NCBI GenBank assembly: GCA_002839795.1
Contig: PGYS01000004.1
Span: forward strand, 1 to 55,681
DNA length: 55,681 nt
Origin: Ignavibacteriae bacterium HGW-Ignavibacteriae-3
Lineage (GTDB): Bacteria; Bacteroidota; Ignavibacteria; Ignavibacteriales; Melioribacteraceae
Reading direction: 5' to 3'
Shown here: one piece after another, positions 36,137-44,357 of the stretch
How the letters are laid out: each line of letters starts with the position of its first letter
Position numbering within the stretch: the stretch's first letter is position 1
Translations under genes and position numbers: made by a program
The notes under the pieces: generated by a model
Databases searched by the model: none
Told to the model about the DNA's origin: nothing
Seen by the model: the letters and a program-made list of their open reading frames with translations, nothing else

Positions 36137-36985
36137 CTAAGGTAAAATTAATCCTCTTCCAATAAGAATTAATATTACAGCACCCACCATAATTCTGTAA
36201 ACAATAAAAACGAAAGTTGTATTTTTTTTCAAGTACCTCAGAAGAAATTCTATAGAGATGTAACCGAGCAGAGCAGAAGCTATTGTCCCTGCCAGCATAT
36301 TGATTAATCCGCTTTGATCTATATACTTTAATGACTGATAGAATTCCAGCAAACCGCTGGCAGCTACGGCGGGAATGCTCATTAAAAACGAGAACCGTGC
36401 TGCAGTCTCTCTGTTGAATCCGAGGAATAATCCGGCAGTTATTGTTGTACCGGAGCGTGAGGAACCGGGAATCAGAGCAAGTGACTGTGCAAAGCCTATA
36501 ATTAAAGCGTCATACCATTTGATGTCTGCTGTTTTACGCGAGAATTTACCCGTCTTTTCTGCAATGGCCAGGATAACCGCAAGTATGATCAGACTTAAGG
36601 CAATTACATATAAGTTCTTAGTAAATGCACCTTCAATAACTTGCTTAAAGGACAGGCCAATAACCGCAACAGGTACGGTAGCAAACACAAGGTACCATCC
36701 CATTTTTGAATTACCGGACTGTTCTTTAAATTTTTTACGGTGTACCAGATTATCGCCGATGAAATCTTTTGCAATAAGAATTAAATCTTTGCGGAAATAG
36801 AAAAGTACCGCGAGAAGAGTTCCGAGCTGAATAACTGCTATATATGCGGTCCAATGTTCCGGATTTTCTGTTGAGATCAGGTTCATCAGACGGCCGGATA
36901 AAGTTAAATGACCTGTACTGCTGACGGGGAGAAATTCCGTTAATCCCTGTATAATTCCAAGAATTATAGATTCTAAAATGTTCAT
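36137..36985 (-). CDS. uppP: Undecaprenyl-diphosphatase
   Basis: UppP (BacA) dephosphorylates undecaprenyl diphosphate, recycling the lipid carrier for peptidoglycan and glycan synthesis. The 282-residue membrane protein has the conserved Q-G-L-T-E-F-L-P-V-S-S-T-G-H-L at 14-28 and P-G-S-S-R-S-G-T-T-I in the second half, the two active-site segments, and about eight helices. Only four bases separate it from the outer-membrane-barrel gene upstream. Its location with LolA and UPF0104 fits an envelope operon. Confidence 0.96.
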   Translation of the reverse strand: MNILESIILGIIQGLTEFLPVSSTGHLTLSGRLMNLISTENPEHWTAYIAVIQLGTLLAVLFYFRKDLILIAKDFIGDNLVHRKKFKEQSGNSKMGWYLVFATVPVAVIGLSFKQVIEGAFTKNLYVIALSLIILAVILAIAEKTGKFSRKTADIKWYDALIIGFAQSLALIPGSSRSGTTITAGLFLGFNRETAARFSFLMSIPAVAASGLLEFYQSLKYIDQSGLINMLAGTIASALLGYISIEFLLRYLKKNTTFVFIVYRIMVGAVILILIGRGLILP

Positions 36986-36989
36986 TTTT

Positions 36990-37631
36990 TTAAAGAATAA
37001 AAGTTACGCCAAGATAAATTCCAAAAGAGATTGTACTTAGATTCAGGTTTTCTCCTGTGGCTCTATTAATTATAGAATTTTGACTATTGCTTACATCCCC
37101 GGAAATATCGTAACGGAAATTTGTTCCTATGAGAGCGTAGAAATTTTTACTCAACATTGTATTACCTTCGGCTTTAAGAACAAAACCGTATCCGGCGGAT
37201 GAATAATCGGCCGAGGTATTGATTTTTTCGGTCAACGTTATAAATCTGGGCCCAACACCGCCGCCGAACTTAAATTGATAGCCTGTCCCCGGATAGACAT
37301 AATATGCCATCAATGAGGGCCTTTGCATATTGTATGAAATCTCGTACGCACCTCCGGTACTGTAGGTGATGCTATAAGAATCTATCTGTAAATCGTATTC
37401 CAGCCCAAGAGCAAAAGACCGGGATAGTTTATAGTCGACCTCACCGGAAAAACTTATCGCACTTTTAAAAGACGGGATCTGATTATTCCCGGATGCAAAA
37501 CTTGAATTAACATAATCTCTGAACGAGGGGCCGTATTTAAGATCTAATCCCATTGAGAGGCTCAGATCCCATTGCGCGGATGCGGAAGACACTCCTATAA
37601 AAAGAAGTATGATCGAGTAAATTGTTTTCAC
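36990..37631 (-). CDS. Outer-membrane beta-barrel-like protein, unknown function
   Basis: A 213-residue protein with a clear signal peptide (residues 1-19, cleavage after A-S-A). The rest is a series of alternating polar/hydrophobic strands with many Tyr, Gly, Ser and Asn (for example K-F-G-G-G-V-G-P-R-F-I-T-L). It ends in a hydrophobic strand, G-I-Y-L-G-V-T-F-I-L, as small eight-strand barrels do. No specific family is recognised. It starts with a four-base ATGA overlap with the UPF0104 gene. Confidence 0.7.
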   Translation of the reverse strand: MKTIYSIILLFIGVSSASAQWDLSLSMGLDLKYGPSFRDYVNSSFASGNNQIPSFKSAISFSGEVDYKLSRSFALGLEYDLQIDSYSITYSTGGAYEISYNMQRPSLMAYYVYPGTGYQFKFGGGVGPRFITLTEKINTSADYSSAGYGFVLKAEGNTMLSKNFYALIGTNFRYDISGDVSNSQNSIINRATGENLNLSTISFGIYLGVTFIL

Positions 37632-38698
37632 TTTTCGTCACCCGTTATTTTGAAAACGGAGAGAAACGATTCCTTATTAAGCCCTTTTTTAAGAAGCTTT
37701 TTGTTGGCAAAATAAATGATAACCAGTGTTGAGAGAACAAAAAGAGAATATGAAATGAAGTGAGTTAGCAGCGCGTATGCCGCACTTACTTCGTAGCCGA
37801 AGTGGAAGAGATGAGTAAGAACAAAAATCGAGATAAGATGATACGGCCCAGTCCCTCCCGGAGTTGGGATCATAGCACTGAAAGAACTTATTGTCATTAC
37901 AATCCAGGCCATCATAAAGGTAACTTTACCGGAAGCTTCCATTCCGAAAATATAAAATCCGACATATGAATTAAGGGCATACAATAATATTATTATCGCA
38001 GACCACAGAATGATCATTATAATATTTTTGGTTCCCTTAATGCTGGACAAGCCGCTTATAAGTGTATCGAATATCCCTTCGAGCCGTGTTTCAAATTTTG
38101 GACTGATCTTTCCTGCAATTCTTAAAAACAGTTTTTTAAATTTCTCGCTGTAGCGGACAATAAAATATAGAAAAAGGGCTGCGGAAAACAGTAAGATATA
38201 TCCGGTAATTAATGACGGCTGAAGCCAGCTTACTTCGTCTATTAAATTTCCCGAATACAGAAACACGCTTATCAGTGCGGCAATGATAAATGTGGCAATA
38301 TCAATGATTCTCTCAATGACAATTGTTCCGATTACGGTCGTTCTGGAAATTTTCTCCCACCTTCCGAAAAACAGACCTCTATAAAGTTCTCCCAATCTTG
38401 GAATAACGCAATTTACACCGTATCCAACCATAACAGATCCGAACAAATGGAATGTAGATACATCTTTTTTCACGGAATTTAACATGTAGCGCCATCGAAG
38501 GGCACGCGCGAGATGCGAAGTAAAAAAAACTACAATGTACAGGGATGTAGCCAGCAAAGATGATCGGGCAATTAATGAGAAAGACTTAGCAAGATCGATC
38601 CCTTTGAATGCAAAATATAAAAATAGAACGGTTAGGATGACGGGGAATAAATAACCTGCTACCTTCGCTAACTGATTATTTGTTTTACCTGAGGTCAA
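37628..38698 (-). CDS. UPF0104/LPG-synthase-type integral membrane protein
   Basis: The 356-residue protein has about eight membrane helices and the family's R-x-R-W motif (A-R-A-L-R-W-R-Y, about 64-71), C-V-I-P-R-L-G-E-L-Y-R, and the P-G-G-T-G-P-Y segment in the C-terminal third. This is the transmembrane part related to lysylphosphatidylglycerol synthase and AglD. It has no soluble aminoacyl-transferase domain, so it is not MprF itself; members of this size are thought to flip or modify lipids. It overlaps lolA by 14 bases. Confidence 0.85.
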   Translation of the reverse strand: MTSGKTNNQLAKVAGYLFPVILTVLFLYFAFKGIDLAKSFSLIARSSLLATSLYIVVFFTSHLARALRWRYMLNSVKKDVSTFHLFGSVMVGYGVNCVIPRLGELYRGLFFGRWEKISRTTVIGTIVIERIIDIATFIIAALISVFLYSGNLIDEVSWLQPSLITGYILLFSAALFLYFIVRYSEKFKKLFLRIAGKISPKFETRLEGIFDTLISGLSSIKGTKNIIMIILWSAIIILLYALNSYVGFYIFGMEASGKVTFMMAWIVMTISSFSAMIPTPGGTGPYHLISIFVLTHLFHFGYEVSAAYALLTHFISYSLFVLSTLVIIYFANKKLLKKGLNKESFLSVFKITGDEK

Positions 38699-39305
38699 TA
38701 ATCTTTATTCCTTTTGGAGGATAGAATATGAAACGGGAATCCGGTAAGTCCTGATTAGTTTTAATATCTGAAAATTGGAACGAGTAGCGGATATCACCCA
38801 GATCAAGTACCTCCAATTTCGATATCATACCATCCGGGGCCATCCAAATCCTCACATATTTGAATTCCATATCCTGATCTTTAGGAGTCAGCTCTACATA
38901 TTCCTCCCCTTTGTAAGCGGGATCATCTTTTACAAGTTTAATCTTGCAAAGAGGCGGATAATCAAATATGAAACGCTCCAGCGAAAAAGTCGTGGGGTCA
39001 TCGGATAGGTTGCTTATTACAACTCTATTAAATCTTTTGTCATTATTCCAGACAGTCTCGCCGTCAGAAACAATCAGCTGATATTTAAGCACAACAACAA
39101 ATTTATTTTTTCTCTGATAGGTTAATGTACCTGAGCCTTTTTCCTGTTCGTGCCCCTGAGCATTGTAATAATTTTGAGAAAAATTGGCCGTGAAATTAGT
39201 AATGGATTTAAACTTACTTTGAAGTTTATTAATTGACTGATTGGCCGATTGCGGATAGACGATCGAGCCGGCTAAAAGAAGAAATAAGAAATATTTAGTT
39301 TTCAT
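38685..39305 (-). CDS. lolA: Outer-membrane lipoprotein carrier protein LolA
   Basis: LolA carries lipoproteins through the periplasm from LolCDE to the outer membrane. The 206 residues begin with a signal peptide (1-18) and continue with the family pattern: I-N-K-L-Q-S-K-F-K-S-I-T-N-F-T-A-N-F-S-Q near 24-43, G-x-L-x-Y-x-R-K-N-K, and S-D-G-E-T-V-W-N-N at about 81-89, with a final beta strand. It is one base after ftsK. Together with lipid A genes elsewhere in the window it supports a diderm cell. Confidence 0.9.
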   Translation of the reverse strand: MKTKYFLFLLLAGSIVYPQSANQSINKLQSKFKSITNFTANFSQNYYNAQGHEQEKGSGTLTYQRKNKFVVVLKYQLIVSDGETVWNNDKRFNRVVISNLSDDPTTFSLERFIFDYPPLCKIKLVKDDPAYKGEEYVELTPKDQDMEFKYVRIWMAPDGMISKLEVLDLGDIRYSFQFSDIKTNQDLPDSRFIFYPPKGIKIIDLR

Positions 39306-39306
39306 A

Positions 39307-41763
39307 TTATAGTGATCTTAAAATTGTTTCAAGTTGTTCTTCGCTTTCAACAATTACTTCTCTTGCTTTGCTACCTTCAGAAGGTCCTACAATTCCGGCT
39401 TGTTCAAGCTGATCAACAATTCTGGCAGCACGCGAGTATCCTAATTTTAATCTTCTCTGAAGCAAAGATACGGAACCCTGCTGATGCCGCACAATGACAC
39501 GTGCCGCCTCTTCGAACATAGGATCCAGATCGCTCATAAAATCCCCTGCAGCTTCTTTTCTTTTATCATAAAGTGAAGGGAGAAAATACCTCTTGGAAAA
39601 ACCTTTTTGAACGTAAATGAAATTTGTAATTTTTTCAACCTCATCCGTTGAGATAAACGCATTCTGTATGCGGATCGGTTTCGGCATGCCGCCGGGAAGG
39701 AAAAGCATATCTCCCATTCCAAGTAATTGTTCGGCGCCATTCATATCAAGAATCGTCCTCGAATCAATTTTAGTAGCTACCTGATAAGCCATTCTCGCGC
39801 TGAAATTTGCCTTTATAACTCCGGTTATAACATTAACCGAGGGTCTTTGAGTAGCAAGTATGAGATGAATGCCCACAGCGCGTGCCAGCTGCGCCAGACG
39901 GGCAATAGGCTCTTCAACATCTTTTCCTGACGTTATCATAAGATCAGCAAGCTCATCAATAATCACTACGATGTAAGGCATTTTATGATGCTTCATCTCA
40001 TCGGTGTCTTTTGGACGCGTCTTTGGATTCGTAACTTTTTTATTGTAATCGATAATATTTCGTACACCTATCTTGGCAAGCTTATCATATCTCTTTTCCA
40101 TTTCGTACTCAACCGATTTAAGAGCGAGAAGGGCATTTGACGGATTTGTAATAATTTCCTCTTCAAGATCGGGCGACACGGCCAGAAAATGCTTCGAAAG
40201 TTTTTTATAAAACGAGAGTTCTATTTTCTTGGGATCGATAATAACAAATTTAATATCTGACGGATGCTTTGCATAAATCAGACTGTTAAGAATCATATTG
40301 ATGCCAACACTTTTTCCGGAACCGGTAGAACCGGCTATCAGCATGTGAGGCATTTTAGCCAGGTCCGTAATATAGACTTCACCCGAAATCGTTTTGCCGA
40401 GTGCCAGAGGTAATTCATCTTTAGAATCTTTGATTCTTTTAAGAACCGAACTTGCCCGCACAATTGTTGACTGAGCATTAGGAATTTCAACACCTATGGC
40501 ACTTTTACCGGGAATAGGGGCAATAATTCTAATTCCCCTCGCTGCGAGAGCGAGTGCTATATCGTGTTCAAGACTAACAATCCTGCTGATCTTTACACCC
40601 GGCGCAGGAACTATTTCATACAGTGTTACAACCGGTCCGGGAGTTACAGTTATATCATCAATCTGAATATCGAAAAGCGCAAGTTTGTCTTTTAGAAGGG
40701 CGGCATTTCTTTTAAGTTCGGTTTCATTAACTTTTATTTCCTCACTATCCGGGGGAATCAGCAGCTCATAGGTCGGCGATTTGTATTCAATTTTTTCCTC
40801 CCACTGATCCGGCATTTGAGATTCGGCATCTTTATCAACGGCAGGAAAAATATCCTCATCTTCTTTTAGAGGGACTGCTTTTTTTGATTTGGTCTCGACT
40901 GTCTTTTCAATCGGAGCAGAAACTTTATCCTGCTGATCTTTTTTAACGATTGTGATTTTGGTTTCAGGTTCCGTAACTTCTTCCGCTTCAAGATCTTTGG
41001 CTTTAAAGAGTGATTTAAGTTTACTCTCTCCCCGGAGACTTTTGATCTTATCAATATTATCTGCCTCGGCATCTTCGGAAGGAGACTGAATTTTTATCTC
41101 TTCATCTTTACTTCTAAAAAGATTTTTAATTATTTCCATAAATGCGCTGAATTTAAAATCGAAAGCAATAATAAGGGTGACTAAAATTGAGGCACTTAAA
41201 AAGATCACACTGCCTAATCCACCGAGCAGCATGCTTATCTTTGTTCCGAAAAAGAAACCAATCTTTCCTGAAAGTTCCGGATAATCAACAAAGAGTGAAA
41301 TTTCCGTAGTGAATTGAAGCATACCGAAAAAAGTCGAGATCAGAATTCCCATTACGAGAAGAAAATTAGAGAAGTAAAGTGCAAGTTTATAATTCTTTTC
41401 TTTACTCAAAACTGTATAACCCGATATAAACATTATCACAGGGAATATTATGGAGAAGTAACCCAGTGTGGAGAGGATAAAAAAGTAAGAGACATACGCC
41501 CCGAAAATGCCAAGCCAGTTATGAGTACTGGCGGCCTTGTCCATGAATTCAGGATTACCGTTTAGAACATTAAACTGGTCCAATACTTTGTAAGAGAAAT
41601 AAGAAGCGTCATCGCGGGAGTAGGAAAGTATGCTAAGAATAATCAGAAGAGACAAAACGACTAATAAAATTCCGAGAACTTTTTTTTTCTTTTCCGGAGA
41701 AACAACAAAAAAATTTTCTCCCATGGAAGAAGAATTTTCTTTTGATTTAATTTTCTTCCGCAT
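39307..41763 (-). CDS. ftsK: DNA translocase FtsK
   Basis: FtsK moves DNA at the division septum and activates Xer recombination at dif. The 818-residue protein has an N-terminal membrane domain of about four to five helices (30-205), a moderate charged linker (215-330) and the alpha/beta motor with Walker A GSTGSGKS at 478-485. Walker B lies in I-V-V-I-I-D-E-L-A-D-L, and the C-terminal winged-helix gamma domain is at about 755-815 (Q-R-R-L-K-L-G-Y-S-R-A-A-R-I-V-D-Q-L-E). The gamma domain implies recognition of KOPS-like polar sequences. It is unusually placed between comB and lolA, with spacers of two and one bases. Confidence 0.96.
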   Translation of the reverse strand: MRKKIKSKENSSSMGENFFVVSPEKKKKVLGILLVVLSLLIILSILSYSRDDASYFSYKVLDQFNVLNGNPEFMDKAASTHNWLGIFGAYVSYFFILSTLGYFSIIFPVIMFISGYTVLSKEKNYKLALYFSNFLLVMGILISTFFGMLQFTTEISLFVDYPELSGKIGFFFGTKISMLLGGLGSVIFLSASILVTLIIAFDFKFSAFMEIIKNLFRSKDEEIKIQSPSEDAEADNIDKIKSLRGESKLKSLFKAKDLEAEEVTEPETKITIVKKDQQDKVSAPIEKTVETKSKKAVPLKEDEDIFPAVDKDAESQMPDQWEEKIEYKSPTYELLIPPDSEEIKVNETELKRNAALLKDKLALFDIQIDDITVTPGPVVTLYEIVPAPGVKISRIVSLEHDIALALAARGIRIIAPIPGKSAIGVEIPNAQSTIVRASSVLKRIKDSKDELPLALGKTISGEVYITDLAKMPHMLIAGSTGSGKSVGINMILNSLIYAKHPSDIKFVIIDPKKIELSFYKKLSKHFLAVSPDLEEEIITNPSNALLALKSVEYEMEKRYDKLAKIGVRNIIDYNKKVTNPKTRPKDTDEMKHHKMPYIVVIIDELADLMITSGKDVEEPIARLAQLARAVGIHLILATQRPSVNVITGVIKANFSARMAYQVATKIDSRTILDMNGAEQLLGMGDMLFLPGGMPKPIRIQNAFISTDEVEKITNFIYVQKGFSKRYFLPSLYDKRKEAAGDFMSDLDPMFEEAARVIVRHQQGSVSLLQRRLKLGYSRAARIVDQLEQAGIVGPSEGSKAREVIVESEEQLETILRSL

Positions 41764-41765
41764 TA

Positions 41766-42533
41766 TTAAGAAACTTTAGATTCGTTTATGGAATTTTTAA
41801 GTGCATTTCCTGTCTCTAACTTCTTAATTGCACCCGAAATATAATACGGAATCAAATCGGTAGTTCCAAACTGAGAACAATATTTAATATCCGCAGTAAA
41901 TCCGTTATCAATTAACAACTGGCCATGTTCGGTATTTTTTAGAAGTTTATTAATACTTCTTCCAAAAGATTTATTCAGGATAAGACTTGCCTTTCCCGAA
42001 TCGCTTATTTCAAGATCGGGGTTTTCTTTTTGCATTTCGCCGATAAGCCTGCCTGCGCAGACGGAATCTTCGAGATTGAAACTTCCGTTGGTTCCGGCGC
42101 AGATAATCTCCACATCATTGCCGAGAGCGAGAAGATGTTCGGCAATTGCGGGAAGATTGTTAAAGCAGCAAATAAATAAATTCTCGGAAAATTTCGCTTT
42201 CACTATCGCTTTGGAACCATTAGTAGTGTAGAGAATTATTGATTTACCGGAAACTGTTTCAGCACCGTACTCGGAAGGAGAATTCCCCAGATTGAATCCT
42301 TCAACCTTTTTTGTATTTCGCTCACCACTTAGTATTGTTTGTCCGCCGAACGCATTACCCGAGACTTTCATTGCGAAATCCACAGTGCTGACGGGAATAA
42401 TTTCCCGCGCTCCGTTAGCAAGTGCAGTTACAATAACAGTAGACGCTCTGAGAACGTCAATTACTACGGAGGTTTTACCGCTGAAATAAAGATCGTCAAG
42501 ATGCAGACTGGAAAAGTATACGTTGATTTTCAT
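41766..42533 (-). CDS. comB: 2-phosphosulfolactate phosphatase-like protein (ComB family)
   Basis: A 255-residue protein of the ComB family, which in methanogens dephosphorylates 2-phosphosulfolactate in coenzyme M synthesis. Family features are V-V-I-D-V-L-R-A-S-T-V-I-V-T-A-L at about 23-38, T-T-N-G-S-K-A-I in the middle and I-I-C-A-G-T-N-G-S-F-N-L-E-D, followed by G-R-L-I. No ComA, ComC or other coenzyme M gene is in view. Bacterial ComB homologues are widespread without a proven role; sulfolactate production is one possibility. It sits two bases from each neighbour, gcvT and ftsK. Confidence 0.85.
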   Translation of the reverse strand: MKINVYFSSLHLDDLYFSGKTSVVIDVLRASTVIVTALANGAREIIPVSTVDFAMKVSGNAFGGQTILSGERNTKKVEGFNLGNSPSEYGAETVSGKSIILYTTNGSKAIVKAKFSENLFICCFNNLPAIAEHLLALGNDVEIICAGTNGSFNLEDSVCAGRLIGEMQKENPDLEISDSGKASLILNKSFGRSINKLLKNTEHGQLLIDNGFTADIKYCSQFGTTDLIPYYISGAIKKLETGNALKNSINESKVS

Positions 42534-42535
42534 AT

Positions 42536-43618
42536 TTAACTTTTGACAAATGGAAGTTTAGTGATTACCGCGGGAATTTCCTTTCCACGGATAATAAAAT
42601 TTATAGAATTTCCCTCTTTACAATACCGGGAGTCGACATATCCCATGGCAATAGCTTTATCAAGAACGGGACTGACAGTACCGCTTGTAATATGACCCAC
42701 AATTTTGCCATCAATACTAAGTTCATAACCATGACGCGGGAATGCTTTTTCTTCTGATATCATTGGAACTAATTTTCTTTTTAAACCTTCTTCTTTCACT
42801 TTCAGCAATACGTCTCTGGCAATAAAATCGGATTTCTTCAATTTGGTAATCCATCCGAGGCCTGCCTCGAGCGTGTTTGTATTCCGGTCTATATCATTTC
42901 CATACAGGCAAAATCCCATCTCAAGACGCAGCGAATCTCTCGCTCCGAGACCTACCGGCTGGATTCCGAATTCCTGTCCCGCATCAAATAAGGAACTCCA
43001 TATTTTTGCCGCAACCGATTCGTCACCTTTGAAATACAATTCATAACCCAGTTCGCCTGTATAGCCTGTGCGCGATACAATCATCTCAACTCCTGCAATT
43101 TTAGCAAAGAAGAAATGATAATACTCCAAATCAAGTTGCCTGTCGCAAATCTTCTGCAGGGCTTTTTTAGAATTCGGACCCTGAACGGCCAGAAGAGAAT
43201 ACTCATCACTCTCGTCAACAATATCAACAGAGAATTTGTTATTCTCATTCATCCACGCAAAATCTTTATCCTTGTTTGACGCATTCACAACCAGCATAAA
43301 TTCTGTGTCGCCGATTTTGTAAACAAGAAGGTCGTCAACTATTCCGCCATCGGGATAACACATTGCCGAATATTGAACTCTTCCGATTGTAAGGGCTTCA
43401 GCGTCATTAACAGTAATATGCTGAACGAATTCCAATGCCCGATCTCCGCGAATGAACACTTCGCCCATATGCGACACATCAAAAACGCCGACTGAAGAGC
43501 GTACAACTTTATGCTCGGCTATAATAGAAGAATACTGCACAGGCATCTGGTAGCCGGCAAAATCCACAATCTTAGCGCCAAGTTTTTCATGAATCTGATA
43601 AAATTTTGTTTTTTTCAT
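42536..43618 (-). CDS. gcvT: Glycine cleavage system T protein (aminomethyltransferase)
   Basis: GcvT transfers the methylene group from aminomethylated H protein to tetrahydrofolate. The 360 residues have the start pattern M-K-K-T-K-F-Y-Q-I-H-E-K-L-G-A-K, D-V-S-H-M-G-E (about 48-54), Q-G-P-N-S and G-Y-T-G-E-L-G-Y-E (folate site) and the C-terminal G-H-I-T-S-G-T-x-S-P. The other cleavage genes (gcvH, gcvP, lpd) are not in the window. It follows fsa by two bases. YgfZ-type proteins are a related alternative, but the R-x-G-Y-T-G-E-x-G-Y-E motif and length favour GcvT. Confidence 0.95.
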   Translation of the reverse strand: MKKTKFYQIHEKLGAKIVDFAGYQMPVQYSSIIAEHKVVRSSVGVFDVSHMGEVFIRGDRALEFVQHITVNDAEALTIGRVQYSAMCYPDGGIVDDLLVYKIGDTEFMLVVNASNKDKDFAWMNENNKFSVDIVDESDEYSLLAVQGPNSKKALQKICDRQLDLEYYHFFFAKIAGVEMIVSRTGYTGELGYELYFKGDESVAAKIWSSLFDAGQEFGIQPVGLGARDSLRLEMGFCLYGNDIDRNTNTLEAGLGWITKLKKSDFIARDVLLKVKEEGLKRKLVPMISEEKAFPRHGYELSIDGKIVGHITSGTVSPVLDKAIAMGYVDSRYCKEGNSINFIIRGKEIPAVITKLPFVKS

Positions 43619-43620
43619 AA

Positions 43621-44268
43621 TTATTTTTGATTGGATTTTTTCCAGTCACTCAGAAATTTTTCTAATCCTATATCAGTTAGGGGATGCCTGAATAATTTTT
43701 CGATGACATCAAATGGCATTGTGGCCACATGAGCACCCATCAAAGCCGCGTCCACCAAATGAAGAGGATGGCGAATGCTTGCTACAAGAACTTGTGTCCT
43801 GTAATTAAAATTTTCATAAATCTGAACAATCTGCTGAACGAGTGCCATACCGTCATGGCTGATGTCATCCAATCGTCCTACGAAGGGACTGATATAAGTC
43901 GCGCCGGCTTTAGCGGCAAGCAATGCCTGTGACGCGGAAAAGCATAAAGTAACATTTGTATTAATTCCTTCGTCGCTCAAAGATTTTACGGCTTTAATTC
44001 CCTCTTTGATTAACGGGACCTTAACAACTATATTTTTATGAATTTTGGCAAGTTCATGCGCTTCCTTCATTATACCATCGTAGTCGACTGAAACAACCTC
44101 AGCGCTTATCGGACCATCAACGATTTTGATTATCTCGTCGAGCAATTCGCGAAAATTCTTACCCTCTTTTGCAACGAGTGAGGGATTTGTTGTAACGCCA
44201 TCAAGTAAGCCATATGATGCTGCTTCCTTGATTTCCTTAATATTTGCGGTATCTATAAAAAATTTCAT
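43621..44268 (-). CDS. fsa: Transaldolase (small FSA/TalC type)
   Basis: A 215-residue class I aldolase of the short transaldolase family. It starts M-K-F-F-I-D-T-A-N (1-9) and has V-T-T-N-P-S-L at 25-31. The Schiff-base lysine lies in I-V-V-K-V-P at about 80-85. [16 protein letters not shown] and the [14 protein letters not shown] segment complete the fold. Whether it acts as transaldolase or fructose-6-phosphate aldolase cannot be decided by eye; bacteria without long-type transaldolase usually use it in the pentose phosphate pathway. It starts the tightly packed run to holA, 89 bases after rng. Confidence 0.94.
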   Translation of the reverse strand: MKFFIDTANIKEIKEAASYGLLDGVTTNPSLVAKEGKNFRELLDEIIKIVDGPISAEVVSVDYDGIMKEAHELAKIHKNIVVKVPLIKEGIKAVKSLSDEGINTNVTLCFSASQALLAAKAGATYISPFVGRLDDISHDGMALVQQIVQIYENFNYRTQVLVASIRHPLHLVDAALMGAHVATMPFDVIEKLFRHPLTDIGLEKFLSDWKKSNQK

Positions 44269-44357
44269 ATGTGTGCCTTTTCTCTTTTTTTCAAATTTTC
44301 ATGTTGAAAAATAATAAAAATCCGAACCATTCATGTAAAGTTCAGGGACACGAGCGG

